Source: CALBPI01 sp039814545
GTDB lineage: Bacteria > Pseudomonadota > Gammaproteobacteria > Steroidobacterales > Woeseiaceae
Direction of reading: 5' to 3'
Length of the DNA: 29,501 nt
Assembly (NCBI GenBank): GCA_039814545.1
Contig: JBCCBB010000033.1
Span: forward strand, 1-29,501
Shown: positions 7,050-15,885 of the stretch, piece by piece
Numbering within the stretch: the first letter of the stretch is position 1
Layout: every line of letters starts with the position of its first letter
Notes under the pieces: model-generated
Database searches by the model: none
Told to the model about the DNA's origin: nothing
The model's input: only the letters and a program-made list of their open reading frames with translations
Program-made: the position numbers and the translations under genes

Positions 7050-8603
7050 GTGACCCAGCCCTGCAGAAACCTGATCCTGATTCTTGGCGACCAGCTTGAT
7101 GCGGAGCACCCGGCGCTCGCCGCGGCAGATCCCGCGCAGGACCAGGTCCTCATGGTCGAATGCGCGGAAGAGTCCACGCACGTCTGGACCCACAAACACC
7201 GCATCACGGTGTTCCTCGCGGCCATGCGCCACTACGCGGAGTCACTGCGCAATGCCGGCTGGACGCTCAACTACCGGGAGCTCGTCGCGGGCCTCGCGCA
7301 AATCATCGACGGCCTCGGCGATGCAATCACCGCGCTGCAACCCGAAGCTGTCTGGGTCGTGCGCCCCGGCGAGTGGCGCCTGCTCGACGCCATCGAGAAC
7401 CGCTGCGCGCAAGCTGAGGTCACCTTCCGCCTGTTCGAGGACAGCCATTTCTACGACGGGCCGAAAACCTTTGCGGCCTGGGCGCATGGGCGCAAGTCGC
7501 TCACGATGGAGTACTTCTACCGCGAGCAGCGCAAGCGCTTCGACGTGCTTATGGACGGCAAGGAGCCTGCGGGCGGTAGCTGGAACTACGACGCCGACAA
7601 CCGCCAGAGCTTCGACAAGAGCGGGCCCGGTGATCTTCCTGATATTCCCCACTTCGAACCCGACGCGATAACGCAAGCCGTCATCGCGTCGGTCAATGCA
7701 CAGTTCCCCGGGCATCCCGGCCAGCTCGACAACTTCGGCTGGGCCGTGACCCGTGACGACGCGCTGGCCGCACTGCGGACGTTTATCGACACGCGCCTGC
7801 CGCTTTACGGCCGCTACCAGGACGCGATGTGGCAGGGCGAACCGTTTCTCTACCACGCACTCATAGGCGCCTCGCTCAACGTCAAGCTCATCAACCCGCG
7901 CGAAGCCGTCGAGGCGGCCGAGCAGGCCTGGCGCGACGACCCCGATCGCTACCCGATCGCGGCCGTTGAAGGTTTCATCCGTCAGATCCTGGGCTGGCGC
8001 GAATTCATCCGCGGCGTGTACTGGCACGAGATGCCCGACTACAAGTCACGCAACCACTTCGGCCACGAGCGGCCGTTGCCCGACTGGTTCTGGACGGGCG
8101 ATACGCGCATGAACTGTATGAAGCAGTGCGTCAGCGACACGCTCGAGAACGGCTACGCGCACCACATCCAGCGGCTCATGGTGATCGGGAACTACGCGAC
8201 GTTGGCGGGCTTGTTGCCCTCGGAGGTTTGCGACTGGTTCCTGGCCGTCTACGTCGACGCCGTCGAGTGGGTGGAGCTGCCCAACGTGCTGGGCATGGCA
8301 TTGCACGGCGATGGTGGCGTCGTGGGCTCGAAGCCTTACGTCGCGAGTGGCGCCTACATCAATCGCATGAGCAACTACTGCAAGGGCTGCAGCTACAGCG
8401 TCACGCAACGCACGGGCGACAAGGCCTGCCCGTTCAACGCGCTGTACTGGGACTTCCTTGCGCGGCACCGCAAGGCACTGTCGACCACACCGCGCATGCG
8501 CATGGTGCTCAAGAACCTGGACCGCTGGAGCGAAGAAGACGTGGCCGCGATCGAAGCGACGGCGCAGTCGCACCGTGACGCACTGGACGCGGCTTCCGGC
8601 TAG
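7050..8603 (+). CDS. cryptochrome/photolyase-family protein with Fe-S cluster, probable (6-4) photolyase
   Basis: This 517-residue member of the bacterial FeS-BCP (CryPro/PhrB) group is expected to bind FAD, a lumazine antenna and a [4Fe-4S] cluster, and to repair (6-4) photoproducts in DNA with blue light. The N-terminus NLILILGDQL is typical. Four cysteines, Cys356 (MNCM), Cys444, Cys447 and Cys460, have relative spacing (88, 3, 13) equal to that of the Fe-S ligands of Agrobacterium PhrB. YAHHIQRLMVIGN in the FAD domain carries family-specific histidines. GTG at 7050 was chosen because AGGA lies seven bases upstream and the family starts near this point; the upstream in-frame sequence is unlike protein. 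It stands alone and its stop overlaps that of cytochrome c4. Confidence 0.93.
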   Translation: MTQPCRNLILILGDQLDAEHPALAAADPAQDQVLMVECAEESTHVWTHKHRITVFLAAMRHYAESLRNAGWTLNYRELVAGLAQIIDGLGDAITALQPEAVWVVRPGEWRLLDAIENRCAQAEVTFRLFEDSHFYDGPKTFAAWAHGRKSLTMEYFYREQRKRFDVLMDGKEPAGGSWNYDADNRQSFDKSGPGDLPDIPHFEPDAITQAVIASVNAQFPGHPGQLDNFGWAVTRDDALAALRTFIDTRLPLYGRYQDAMWQGEPFLYHALIGASLNVKLINPREAVEAAEQAWRDDPDRYPIAAVEGFIRQILGWREFIRGVYWHEMPDYKSRNHFGHERPLPDWFWTGDTRMNCMKQCVSDTLENGYAHHIQRLMVIGNYATLAGLLPSEVCDWFLAVYVDAVEWVELPNVLGMALHGDGGVVGSKPYVASGAYINRMSNYCKGCSYSVTQRTGDKACPFNALYWDFLARHRKALSTTPRMRMVLKNLDRWSEEDVAAIEATAQSHRDALDAASG

Positions 8604-9250
8604 TCGGTCTTCTTCGTCGTATACAGCCCTTCCTGGGCTGCGAAATAGGCCGCGAGGTCTTTGATGTCCTGCTTACTCAGGGTGCCCGATAGACCGGCCA
8701 TCACGGCATTGTTGCGCTGGCCGTAACCGGCGGTCTCTTCTTTGTTGGCAAGCTGGTATTGAAGCAACGCGTTCTCGAGATAGCTCTCGTGCTGCCCCGC
8801 AAGATTCGGCCAGATGGCGTTGGCACTCACACCGCGCTCGCCGTGGCAGGCCACGCAGGTCGCCGATTTCTCTTTGCCGCGCTCGACACCTGAGGTCACC
8901 ACCTCGGCGTCCTTGGCCTCACCGCGGCTTCCAAAGTAGGCTGCGATGTCCTTGATGTCCTGATCCGACAGTGACCAGGCTTGGGCGCGCATCGTGGCAT
9001 GCGAACGCTCACCGGTGCGGTACGCCTTCAGGGCGATCTCGATGTAGGCCGCGTGTTGGCCACCCAGCATGGGCACCCGGTAGGAAGGGTACTGGTTGCG
9101 ATAGCCCTCAATGCCATGGCAACCGAGGCAGGTGTACGACAAAACCTTGCCGCGTTCGGCATCGCCCTGGGCGTTTGCGGGTGCTGCAAGCACTCCGAGA
9201 ACCGTAGCCAGCAACGCTGCAAGGGCGCTGGCAGTACGTCGATTGGTCAT
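8600..9250 (-). CDS. diheme cytochrome c4
   Basis: This is a periplasmic electron carrier of 216 residues, matching the c4 family (about 190-210). A signal peptide ends near ANA-QG (27/28). There are two c-type heme sites, CLGCH (41-45) and CVACH (132-136), one per homologous domain. The likely axial methionines are Met87 and Met184. The WP-LAGQH segment of the second domain and the matching MLGGQH of the first are family hallmarks. Cytochrome c4 typically donates electrons to terminal oxidases such as cbb3. Its stop codon shares the sequence CTAG with the photolyase stop. Its ATG overlaps the stop of a possible small upstream gene (ATGA). Confidence 0.95.
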   Translation of the reverse strand: MTNRRTASALAALLATVLGVLAAPANAQGDAERGKVLSYTCLGCHGIEGYRNQYPSYRVPMLGGQHAAYIEIALKAYRTGERSHATMRAQAWSLSDQDIKDIAAYFGSRGEAKDAEVVTSGVERGKEKSATCVACHGERGVSANAIWPNLAGQHESYLENALLQYQLANKEETAGYGQRNNAVMAGLSGTLSKQDIKDLAAYFAAQEGLYTTKKTD

Positions 9251-9426
9251 TCGCTGTCTCGTTCTAGGTGTCTGCCAGCCACGGTCGCGGCGACGGCAGG
9301 CCGCGTTGCGGCCGAATCCTTATGGTGGGCGCAATAGTAGTGCGTGGCCTCGCGCATTTCCACCAGCGCGGCAAGGATTTGCGACACGTTACGCAGTGCG
9401 TCGAGTGCGTCCAGATCGCCCGGCAC
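9247..9426 (-). CDS. possible small protein translationally coupled to cytochrome c4
   Basis: This is a 59-residue open frame from GTG 9426, with AGGG six bases upstream, to a TGA that overlaps the cytochrome c4 ATG (ATGA). The first half looks protein-like: an amphipathic helix-forming stretch (DLDALDALRNVSQILAALVE) followed by REATHYYCAHH, a Cys/His-rich patch. The second half is Ala/Arg-rich with less favoured codons (AGA, CTA, CGA). There is no signal peptide or membrane segment. I do not recognise the family. The overlap and ribosome site argue for it; shortness, a GTG start and the overlap with the putative divergent promoter region argue against it. Confidence 0.38.
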   Translation of the reverse strand: MPGDLDALDALRNVSQILAALVEMREATHYYCAHHKDSAATRPAVAATVAGRHLERDSE

Positions 9427-9496
9427 AACAGGCCCTAGACAAGCCGCCAGGCTGGCCGTGGTCGAGGCAGGCCGGCCCCCGTGGCATCATGCGCCG

Positions 9497-10714
9497 ATGC
9501 GCAAGTTACTCATCGTTGTCGCGACGCTGCTCATCGTCGTCGCACTCGCAGGCCCGGCTGTCACAGGCCGGCTCATCGAAAACGCCGTCTCCGGGGAGGG
9601 CAACCCGCTCGAGACAAGCCTGCCACCCTGGCTCGAGGCCGTGACACACGAGTACCAGCGGGGGTGGTTCAACGCGTCGAGCAATATGCGGTTGGTGATT
9701 ACCGATCCGCAGCGCGCAGCGACGTTTGGCAATTTTCTGGGCCCGGGCGAGTTCGGCGACCAGCCGGCGCTGACCGTTGTCAGCCGCGTGGCACATGGCC
9801 CGCTCGTCGGTATCTTTACGCCTGCCGCGGCACAGATTAACAGCCTGTTGTTCACCGAGAACCAGGAAGGCCAAAGCACGCAGCTACCCTTGGCGGCGGT
9901 CACGACGTTCGGATTGACCGGCAACATGCGCACTGAATGGGCGCTCGCCGAAGGCGGCACGGTGACACCGCGCGGTGGGCCGACGCTGAGCTGGACGGAC
10001 GCGACCGGCGACTACGAGGCGACCCGTGGCGGCAGAGCCGAGGCGGCTACCTTCAACATCGGTTCCATTAGCTTTGGCAACGGCGAGCAGATCTTCAACA
10101 ACATCGCGCTCGGCTACGTCATGACGCGATCCGACACCACGACATCGATGGCCGCTGATTTCGCCTTCGACCTCAAACAGTTGGGCTCGCCCATCAACCG
10201 GATCGCCGGCAGTGTGGGCGTCGACGACGTGCCCTCTGCGGTGCTGCGCAACCTGTCGCCGTTACTCCGTGACTTTGCGGCAATGGGTCCCGCCAACTTG
10301 CCCACGCTGGCTGAACGCAACGAGCCCCTGATTCGCGCGGCGCTTGTGTTACCGCTCCCGCTGCGCTGGCGACAAGTCGCCGGCACGGAATTTGGCGACA
10401 TCCGGGTTCAGTTCGACATTGATCTTCCCGGTAATGACACCATCGGTTCGACGACGAGCGGGCAGGCCCTGCTTGCAGGAATCGCCGCGGGTACCCGGGT
10501 CGACGGGCGGGTCGAGTTACCGACCGCATTCGCAGACGCCATTGGCGTCACAGACCCAGGGCTCTATGAACAGCTGACCATGCTGCGTGGGATGGGCGTA
10601 CTGGCACCCGACACCACGGGCGACCTGCTGACGATGGTCGTCGACTACTCGGGTGGCGAGCTAACCGTTAACGGCGCGCCGGTACCGACACCGCTCGCGC
10701 CCAGATCGCCGTAG
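9497..10714 (+). CDS. DUF945-like (YdgA-type) exported protein
   Basis: This 405-residue protein has one N-terminal hydrophobic segment (about 4-23) that may be a signal anchor or uncleaved signal, leaving the rest periplasmic. The segments YQRGWFNASS and VAHGPL resemble the YxRGWFxS and HGPL patterns of the DUF945/YdgA family, whose role is unknown though some members affect motility or the envelope. The rest is beta-rich with AsmA-like repeats of short amphipathic strands. ATG at 9497 gives a start just before the hydrophobic segment; no Shine-Dalgarno sequence is visible. Its last 70 bases overlap the opposite-strand end of the peptide transporter ATPase. Family call is moderate; function is unknown. 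Confidence 0.72.
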   Translation: MRKLLIVVATLLIVVALAGPAVTGRLIENAVSGEGNPLETSLPPWLEAVTHEYQRGWFNASSNMRLVITDPQRAATFGNFLGPGEFGDQPALTVVSRVAHGPLVGIFTPAAAQINSLLFTENQEGQSTQLPLAAVTTFGLTGNMRTEWALAEGGTVTPRGGPTLSWTDATGDYEATRGGRAEAATFNIGSISFGNGEQIFNNIALGYVMTRSDTTTSMAADFAFDLKQLGSPINRIAGSVGVDDVPSAVLRNLSPLLRDFAAMGPANLPTLAERNEPLIRAALVLPLPLRWRQVAGTEFGDIRVQFDIDLPGNDTIGSTTSGQALLAGIAAGTRVDGRVELPTAFADAIGVTDPGLYEQLTMLRGMGVLAPDTTGDLLTMVVDYSGGELTVNGAPVPTPLAPRSP

Positions 10715-12525
10715 TCGGGCGCGCCCAGGTCCAGGGTCTCCGCTCGGTGACAGGCCACGCGACGCGCCTGGTCGCCAGCGAGCACACGCAACTCGGGCAA
10801 CGACACGGCGCAAGCGTCCGCCGCGTGCGCGCAACGCTGGCGGTACGGGCAGCCCGGCGGCAGATTCCAGGGCGCCGGAATCTCAAACTGGGTCGCAGGT
10901 CGATCACGCCGACGTTCGATGACCGGATCGGGAATGGGCGCCGCCTGCAGCAACGCTCGGGTGTAAGGGTGCCGGGGGGCGGTGTACAAGTCCTGCACGG
11001 GGCCTTCCTCCACGACGCGCCCGAGGTACATGACGATCACGCGGTCGCTGACTTCCCGCACCACCGCGAGGTCATGGGCGATAAACACGATGGCCAGTGA
11101 CAACTCGCGCTGCAACCTGTCGAGCAGTGACAGAATGCCGGCCTGAACGGTGACATCGAGCGCGCTCACGGCCTCGTCACAGATCAGCACGCGCGGCTGC
11201 GTCATGAGTGCGCGCGCAATTCCGATGCGCTGGCACTGGCCGCCAGAAAATTCGTGCGGGTAGCGATTGAGCATGCTCGCGTCGAGACCGACACGTTCGA
11301 GCATCTCGATGACCCGGTCGCGGCAGGCGCCACGCTCGCGAACGAGACGGTGCACGAGCGCCGGCTCTTCAATCGTTTGCTCGATCGTCATACGCGGGTC
11401 CAGCGAGCCCAGCGGGTCCTGGAACACGAAGGTTAGATCGCGACGCGCACGGCGCAGCGCCTCTCCGCGCAACCCCGAAAATGGCCGCCCGAGGTACTGC
11501 ACCTCACCACTGTCTCGGCCAATGTCGAGCAACGCACGTGCCAGAGATGATTTCCCGCAGCCCGACTCGCCGACGACGCCCAGCGTCTCTCCGGGGTAGA
11601 GATCGAGATCCACACCGCGCACGGCGGTGAACCGCCGCGGGCCGCGCCATCCGGGGCGCGGTAACGGGTACCGCACAACCAGTTTGTCAGCCTGCAGCAA
11701 GGGCGCACCGGTTCGATCGACGTCGCGCCGCTGCGGTGCCGGCCGGTCGAGGCGCGGCACCGCCTCAATGAGCGCCTGCGTGCAGGCCGTTTGCGGTTTC
11801 GCGAACACCGTTTCCGTCAGGCCGTCTTCGATCACCCGGCCCTGGTCCATGACCACGAGCCGGTCGCACACACCGGCAACGACACCCAGGTCGTGCGAGA
11901 TCAGAATCAGTGCGGTGCGGAATGACTCACGAAGCTCGCCGAGTAGTTGCAGGATGCTGGCCTGCACGGTCACATCAAGTGCCGTGGTGGGTTCGTCAGC
12001 GATGAGAATGTCGGGACGGCACAGCAAGGCGGCAGCAATCATCACGCGCTGGCGCATGCCGCCCGAATACTCGTGCGGATAGCTCGACAGGCGCCGCCGT
12101 GCGGCAGGCAGCTTGACGGCGTCCAACATGCGCACGACTTCATTGCGCGCCATGGCCTCGTCCATGCTGCGCTGTTCGATGAGCACGCGCGAGAGCTGCT
12201 GACCGATGGTCAGGTAAGGGTTTAGCGAGGTCATCGGGTCCTGGAACACAATCGACAGACGCCGCCCGCGGACGCGGCGCAGCGCGTTTTCATCGAGGTT
12301 CAGGATTTCCTCACCATCGAGCAGGACACTGCCTGTGGCGCGCCCGTTCTCGGACAACAAACCCATGATGGCCGCCATGGCCTGGCTCTTGCCGCTGCCC
12401 GACTCGCCCACAATGCCGACGGCCTCCTGCGGCTCGAGCCGCAGGTCGAGATTGCGCACCGCGTGCACTTCGGCGCCATCGGTTTCGAATCGCACATTGA
12501 GGTCGTCGACGCGCAGCAAACTCAT
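10645..12525 (-). CDS. peptide ABC transporter, fused double ATP-binding protein (DppD-DppF / YejF type)
   Basis: This 626-residue protein carries both ATPase halves of an Opp/Dpp/Yej-type importer. Domain 1 has Walker A GESGSGKS (40-47), signature YSGGMRQR (153-160) and Walker B LIADE (174-178). Domain 2 has GESGCGKS (319-326), FSGGQCQR (426-433) and LICDE (447-451). Both Walker B glutamates are intact, so both sites should hydrolyse ATP. The oligopeptide-type C-terminal region carries four cysteines (559, 565, 572, 592) in GCPYRQRC...ADAC...ACH, like those proposed to hold an Fe-S cluster in OppD/DppD. The start overlaps the permease stop by ATGA. The last 22 residues are coded by DNA that also encodes the end of the DUF945-like gene. 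Confidence 0.95.
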   Translation of the reverse strand: MSLLRVDDLNVRFETDGAEVHAVRNLDLRLEPQEAVGIVGESGSGKSQAMAAIMGLLSENGRATGSVLLDGEEILNLDENALRRVRGRRLSIVFQDPMTSLNPYLTIGQQLSRVLIEQRSMDEAMARNEVVRMLDAVKLPAARRRLSSYPHEYSGGMRQRVMIAAALLCRPDILIADEPTTALDVTVQASILQLLGELRESFRTALILISHDLGVVAGVCDRLVVMDQGRVIEDGLTETVFAKPQTACTQALIEAVPRLDRPAPQRRDVDRTGAPLLQADKLVVRYPLPRPGWRGPRRFTAVRGVDLDLYPGETLGVVGESGCGKSSLARALLDIGRDSGEVQYLGRPFSGLRGEALRRARRDLTFVFQDPLGSLDPRMTIEQTIEEPALVHRLVRERGACRDRVIEMLERVGLDASMLNRYPHEFSGGQCQRIGIARALMTQPRVLICDEAVSALDVTVQAGILSLLDRLQRELSLAIVFIAHDLAVVREVSDRVIVMYLGRVVEEGPVQDLYTAPRHPYTRALLQAAPIPDPVIERRRDRPATQFEIPAPWNLPPGCPYRQRCAHAADACAVSLPELRVLAGDQARRVACHRAETLDLGAPDYGDLGASGVGTGAPLTVSSPPE

Positions 12526-13403
12526 CGGTGCCGGTCCTTGGGATCCAGCGCGTCGCGCAGGCCGTCACCGATGAAGTTCATACACACCAGTGACACGGCC
12601 AGCAATGTGGCCGGAAACAGCAGTACCCAGGGTGCGGTGCTCATGACCTGGGTGCCTTCTTTGATGAGGTCGCCCCACGAAGTCATGGGTTCCTGCACGC
12701 CAAGCCCGAGAAAGCTCAGGAACGACTCGATGAGAATGACCTGAGGCACAGTGAGCGTCGCGTACACCACCACGATGCCCAGCAGATTGGGCACGATGTG
12801 ACGGAAGATGATGCGCCGCCGGGAGGCGCCGATGACTTCGGCCGCCTGCACAAACTCCCGGCCCCGCAGCGCCAATGTCTGACCGCGCACAATGCGAGCC
12901 ATGTCGAGCCAGTTCACGGCACCAATCGCCACGAAGATCAGGATGATGTTGCGACCGAACAGCACCATGAGCAGGATCACGAAGAACATGAACGGGATCG
13001 CGTAGAAGATGTCGACCACGCGCATCATGAGGTGGTCGATGCGACCGCCGATATAACCGGCCGTAGCGCCCCAGACGACACCGAACACCAGACTCACAAT
13101 GGTGGCGACGAGCCCGACCATGAGCGAGATACGCCCGCCCTGCATCGTGCGTACGAACAGATCGCGACCCAGGTCGTCGGTGCCGAACCAGTGTTGCCCC
13201 GCGAATTGCGGCGGTTGATCCCCAAAGTCGATGTCGATGGCGTAGTACTCGTGCGGCGACAGCCAAGGCCCAACGATGACGGCCAACACAATGACACCCA
13301 GCACAATGCAGCACGCAGCGAACAGCTTGTCCCGGGCCATCGCGCCCAGCGCGTGCCGGGTCAGGCTATGACGCGGCGCGTTGGGTGCGGCGCCCGACGC
13401 CAT
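12522..13403 (-). CDS. peptide ABC transporter permease (OppC/DppC family)
   Basis: This 293-residue inner-membrane permease forms the translocation channel with the OppB-like partner. A cytoplasmic N-terminus precedes the first membrane segment (about 29-48). The periplasmic motif HWFGTDDLGRDLFVR (71-85) is diagnostic of the OppC/DppC branch. Further membrane segments lie at about 93-117, 130-150, 155-170, 205-230 and 255-278. The ATPase-coupling EAA loop is FVQAAEVIGASRRRIIFRH (184-202). The gene overlaps its neighbours by one base (upstream) and four bases (downstream), so the operon is tightly coupled. Confidence 0.96.
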   Translation of the reverse strand: MASGAAPNAPRHSLTRHALGAMARDKLFAACCIVLGVIVLAVIVGPWLSPHEYYAIDIDFGDQPPQFAGQHWFGTDDLGRDLFVRTMQGGRISLMVGLVATIVSLVFGVVWGATAGYIGGRIDHLMMRVVDIFYAIPFMFFVILLMVLFGRNIILIFVAIGAVNWLDMARIVRGQTLALRGREFVQAAEVIGASRRRIIFRHIVPNLLGIVVVYATLTVPQVILIESFLSFLGLGVQEPMTSWGDLIKEGTQVMSTAPWVLLFPATLLAVSLVCMNFIGDGLRDALDPKDRHR

Positions 13404-14317
13404 CAGTACCGCACCCGCGGGTCGAGCACGCCGTACAACAGGTCGACGATGAGGTTCATCGCAATGAGCAGCGAGCTGTAAAGCACGACGAGGCCCATGA
13501 CGAGCGTGTAGTCACGATTAAGCGCGCCCTGAATAAACAGCCGACCGATGCCCGGAATATTGAAGATCTGTTCGATGACGACCGACCCCGTAAGCACAGC
13601 CGCAATCGCGGGCCCGAGATAGGACACAACGGGGATCAGCGCCGGCTTCATCGCGTAACGAAATACGAGCGTCCGAGAGGACAGCCCCTGTGAGCGCGCC
13701 GTACGAATGAACTGGCTCTTGAAGGTTTCAACGAGGCTTGCGCGCATGAGGCGCGCGACGTAGGCAAGCATGGGCAAAGCCAGCGCGAACACGGGCAACA
13801 CGTAGTGCGCCGGAGTCTGCAATCCGCTGGCCGGCAACCAGCGTAACGTGACGGCGAAGAGCAGCACGGCGAGGGGCGCAATGACGAAACCGGGTACGGA
13901 AATCCCTGTCATCGAGACGGACATCAGCACGTGGTCCAGAACGCTGTTCTGGCGCAGCGCGGCCACGATGCCGATGGCGATGCCGAGACCCGCGCCCACC
14001 ACGAGCGCCAGCAATCCGAGCGTCGCCGACACGGGAAAGGCGTCGGCAATGAGTTCACCGACTGTGGATTGCGGGTAGCGGTAGGACGGCCCAAAGTCGC
14101 CGCGCAGCAAGCCACCCACGTAGTTCCCGAATTGCACCCAGAACGGTTGATCGAGGCCATAGGCCGCGTTAAGACGCGCTTCGGTTTCGGGTGGCAGCGC
14201 GCGCTCCGTGTCGAACGGCCCGCCAGGGGCCGCGTGCACCAGCGAAAACGCCAGCACGAGCACGAGCGCCAGTGTCGGCACCGCACTAATCAGTCGTGAC
14301 ACGGTGTAGCGAAGCAT
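13403..14317 (-). CDS. peptide ABC transporter permease (OppB/DppB family)
   Basis: This 304-residue permease is the partner of the OppC-like protein. The N-terminal MLRYTVSRLISAVPTLALVL segment with the conserved R and P, the APGGPF motif after the first helix, and LPASG before the fourth region are OppB/DppB hallmarks. The EAA loop is FIRTARSQGLSSRTLVFRYA (203-222). Six membrane segments are predicted (about 10-29, 98-120, 133-157, 172-190, 228-250, 277-297). It begins two bases after the substrate-binding protein's stop and shares one base with oppC-like, so all four genes form one transcript. Confidence 0.96.
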   Translation of the reverse strand: MLRYTVSRLISAVPTLALVLVLAFSLVHAAPGGPFDTERALPPETEARLNAAYGLDQPFWVQFGNYVGGLLRGDFGPSYRYPQSTVGELIADAFPVSATLGLLALVVGAGLGIAIGIVAALRQNSVLDHVLMSVSMTGISVPGFVIAPLAVLLFAVTLRWLPASGLQTPAHYVLPVFALALPMLAYVARLMRASLVETFKSQFIRTARSQGLSSRTLVFRYAMKPALIPVVSYLGPAIAAVLTGSVVIEQIFNIPGIGRLFIQGALNRDYTLVMGLVVLYSSLLIAMNLIVDLLYGVLDPRVRY

Positions 14318-14319
14318 CG

Positions 14320-15876
14320 TCAGCGCCGAACCTCGTCGCCCGCCCCCGTCAGTTCGAGGTATCGACTGTAGTGCAAGTCGAGAAGGTTGTCGCGCCAGCC
14401 CGTGACGCGCGGCGCCACGGCGTGCTTGGACACAAAGTGGTAGAGCGGGATCACGGGCACCTGGTCGGCGACGATCGCTTCCGCCGCGCGCAGCGTGTCA
14501 GCACGTCGCTCGGGCGAGTCGGTGTAGCCCGCAGCGTCCATGAGCGTGTCGAACCGCGTGTCCGCGAAGCCCGAGCCGTTGGCCGGGTGGCCACTGCGCA
14601 GGATGTCGAGAAACTGCGCCGCGTCATCGAAATCCGCGATCCAGCTGGCCCGCATGAGCCCCTCAAAGTCGCCGGCACGACGCTGCGCGAGCAACACGCG
14701 AAATTCGCGATTCTCGAGCGTCACGCTGACGTTGGGCAACGCCTCGCGCCACATGGCCTGCAGAGCTGCCGCAACAACGCGGTTCTCATCAGACGTGGCA
14801 TAGGCCACAGTAATCGTGTGCGGCGTATCGCCTGCCAGGGTTTTCGCCAACGCCACGCGGTCGCTGTGTTCGGCCGCCGCATCGCTTTCGGCCAGCGGCG
14901 TATAGGAATCCGTGCCATTGGCCACGCCCGGTGGCACGAGGCCGAAAGCAGGCAGTTCACCACGACCCACAACCGTTATGGCCAGCGCCTCACGATCCAC
15001 AGCCAGTGACAGCGCGCGCCGCAGATTGAGTGGCGGCGCTTCGCGCATGTTGAAGGCCAGAAAGACCGTACCGAGATAAGGTGCGACGCGCACATCGGGG
15101 CGCCGCGCTTCGGGCAGGCGAAACACCTCGCGCGGCACTCGGCTCGTGACGTCGAGCTCGCCGGCGCGAAATGCGCTGTACTCCGTGGCCTCCTGTTCGA
15201 AAGCGCGGTATTCGACCTGGGCGATGGCCACGCTTTCTGCAGCATGAAAGGACGCATTGCGTTTGAGCAGAATGCGGCCCGGACTGCGCTCGGACACGGC
15301 ATAGGCGCCATTGGCAAAGGGCGGCTCAGCATCGCCGTGGCGCGGCGCCAGCGCTGGGTGGCCCAGCCGCTGCAGGAAGTCCGCCTGCGGCCGCGTCAGC
15401 GTGATCACAACAGTGCGGCTGTCGGGTGCTGCGATGCCCAGCGTTTCGGTGCCCGCGTCACCTGCAGCAATCGCTTCGGCACCCACCACGGGTCGCAGCA
15501 CATCGGCGTAGAACGCAGCATTCGCCGGGTCCGCAAGATGCCGCCAGCCGCGCTGGAAGTCGGTGGCAGTAACGGGCGTCCCGTCCCGCCAGCGCGCATC
15601 GTCTCGCAAAGTGAAGGTGTAGCGCGTGCCGTCGCCGGAGACTTCCCAGCGTTCCGCGGCGCCTGGTATCGATGCGCCGGCAGCGTCGCGCGTCAGCAGC
15701 CCTTCGTAGACATCGCCCAGCACCTTGAGCGCGGCAACGCTGCGCGCCTGTTGCGGGTCGAGCGTTGCCGGGTCGGCCGACAGACCCCGCCGCAAATGCT
15801 CTGGCGCTCGCGCCCCGTCGGTGCACGCGGCCAGACTCGCCAGCACGACCGCAGCGAAAACAAGGAATCGACGCAT
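14320..15876 (-). CDS. peptide ABC transporter substrate-binding lipoprotein (SBP family 5, OppA-like)
   Basis: This 518-residue extracytoplasmic binding protein is anchored as a lipoprotein. The signal ends in lipobox LAAC with Cys18 as the acylated residue. ADPATLDPQ (about 34-42) and the YTFTLRDDARWRDGTPVTA segment are characteristic of the OppA/DppA/MppA group, and EYRAFEQEATEYSAFRAGELD is the usual middle motif. It captures oligopeptides for the OppB/C-like permeases. The ATG is nine bases after the mnmG stop, and no clear Shine-Dalgarno site is seen, so it probably depends on mnmG transcription and possibly on translational coupling. The ligand cannot be deduced from sequence. Confidence 0.94.
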   Translation of the reverse strand: MRRFLVFAAVVLASLAACTDGARAPEHLRRGLSADPATLDPQQARSVAALKVLGDVYEGLLTRDAAGASIPGAAERWEVSGDGTRYTFTLRDDARWRDGTPVTATDFQRGWRHLADPANAAFYADVLRPVVGAEAIAAGDAGTETLGIAAPDSRTVVITLTRPQADFLQRLGHPALAPRHGDAEPPFANGAYAVSERSPGRILLKRNASFHAAESVAIAQVEYRAFEQEATEYSAFRAGELDVTSRVPREVFRLPEARRPDVRVAPYLGTVFLAFNMREAPPLNLRRALSLAVDREALAITVVGRGELPAFGLVPPGVANGTDSYTPLAESDAAAEHSDRVALAKTLAGDTPHTITVAYATSDENRVVAAALQAMWREALPNVSVTLENREFRVLLAQRRAGDFEGLMRASWIADFDDAAQFLDILRSGHPANGSGFADTRFDTLMDAAGYTDSPERRADTLRAAEAIVADQVPVIPLYHFVSKHAVAPRVTGWRDNLLDLHYSRYLELTGAGDEVRR

Positions 15877-15885
15877 CGCTTGGGG

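Noticed and set aside
6858..7232. N-terminal extension of the OmpA-family protein
   Set aside because: It would precede a clear signal peptide, and GGAGG supports the ATG at 6857.
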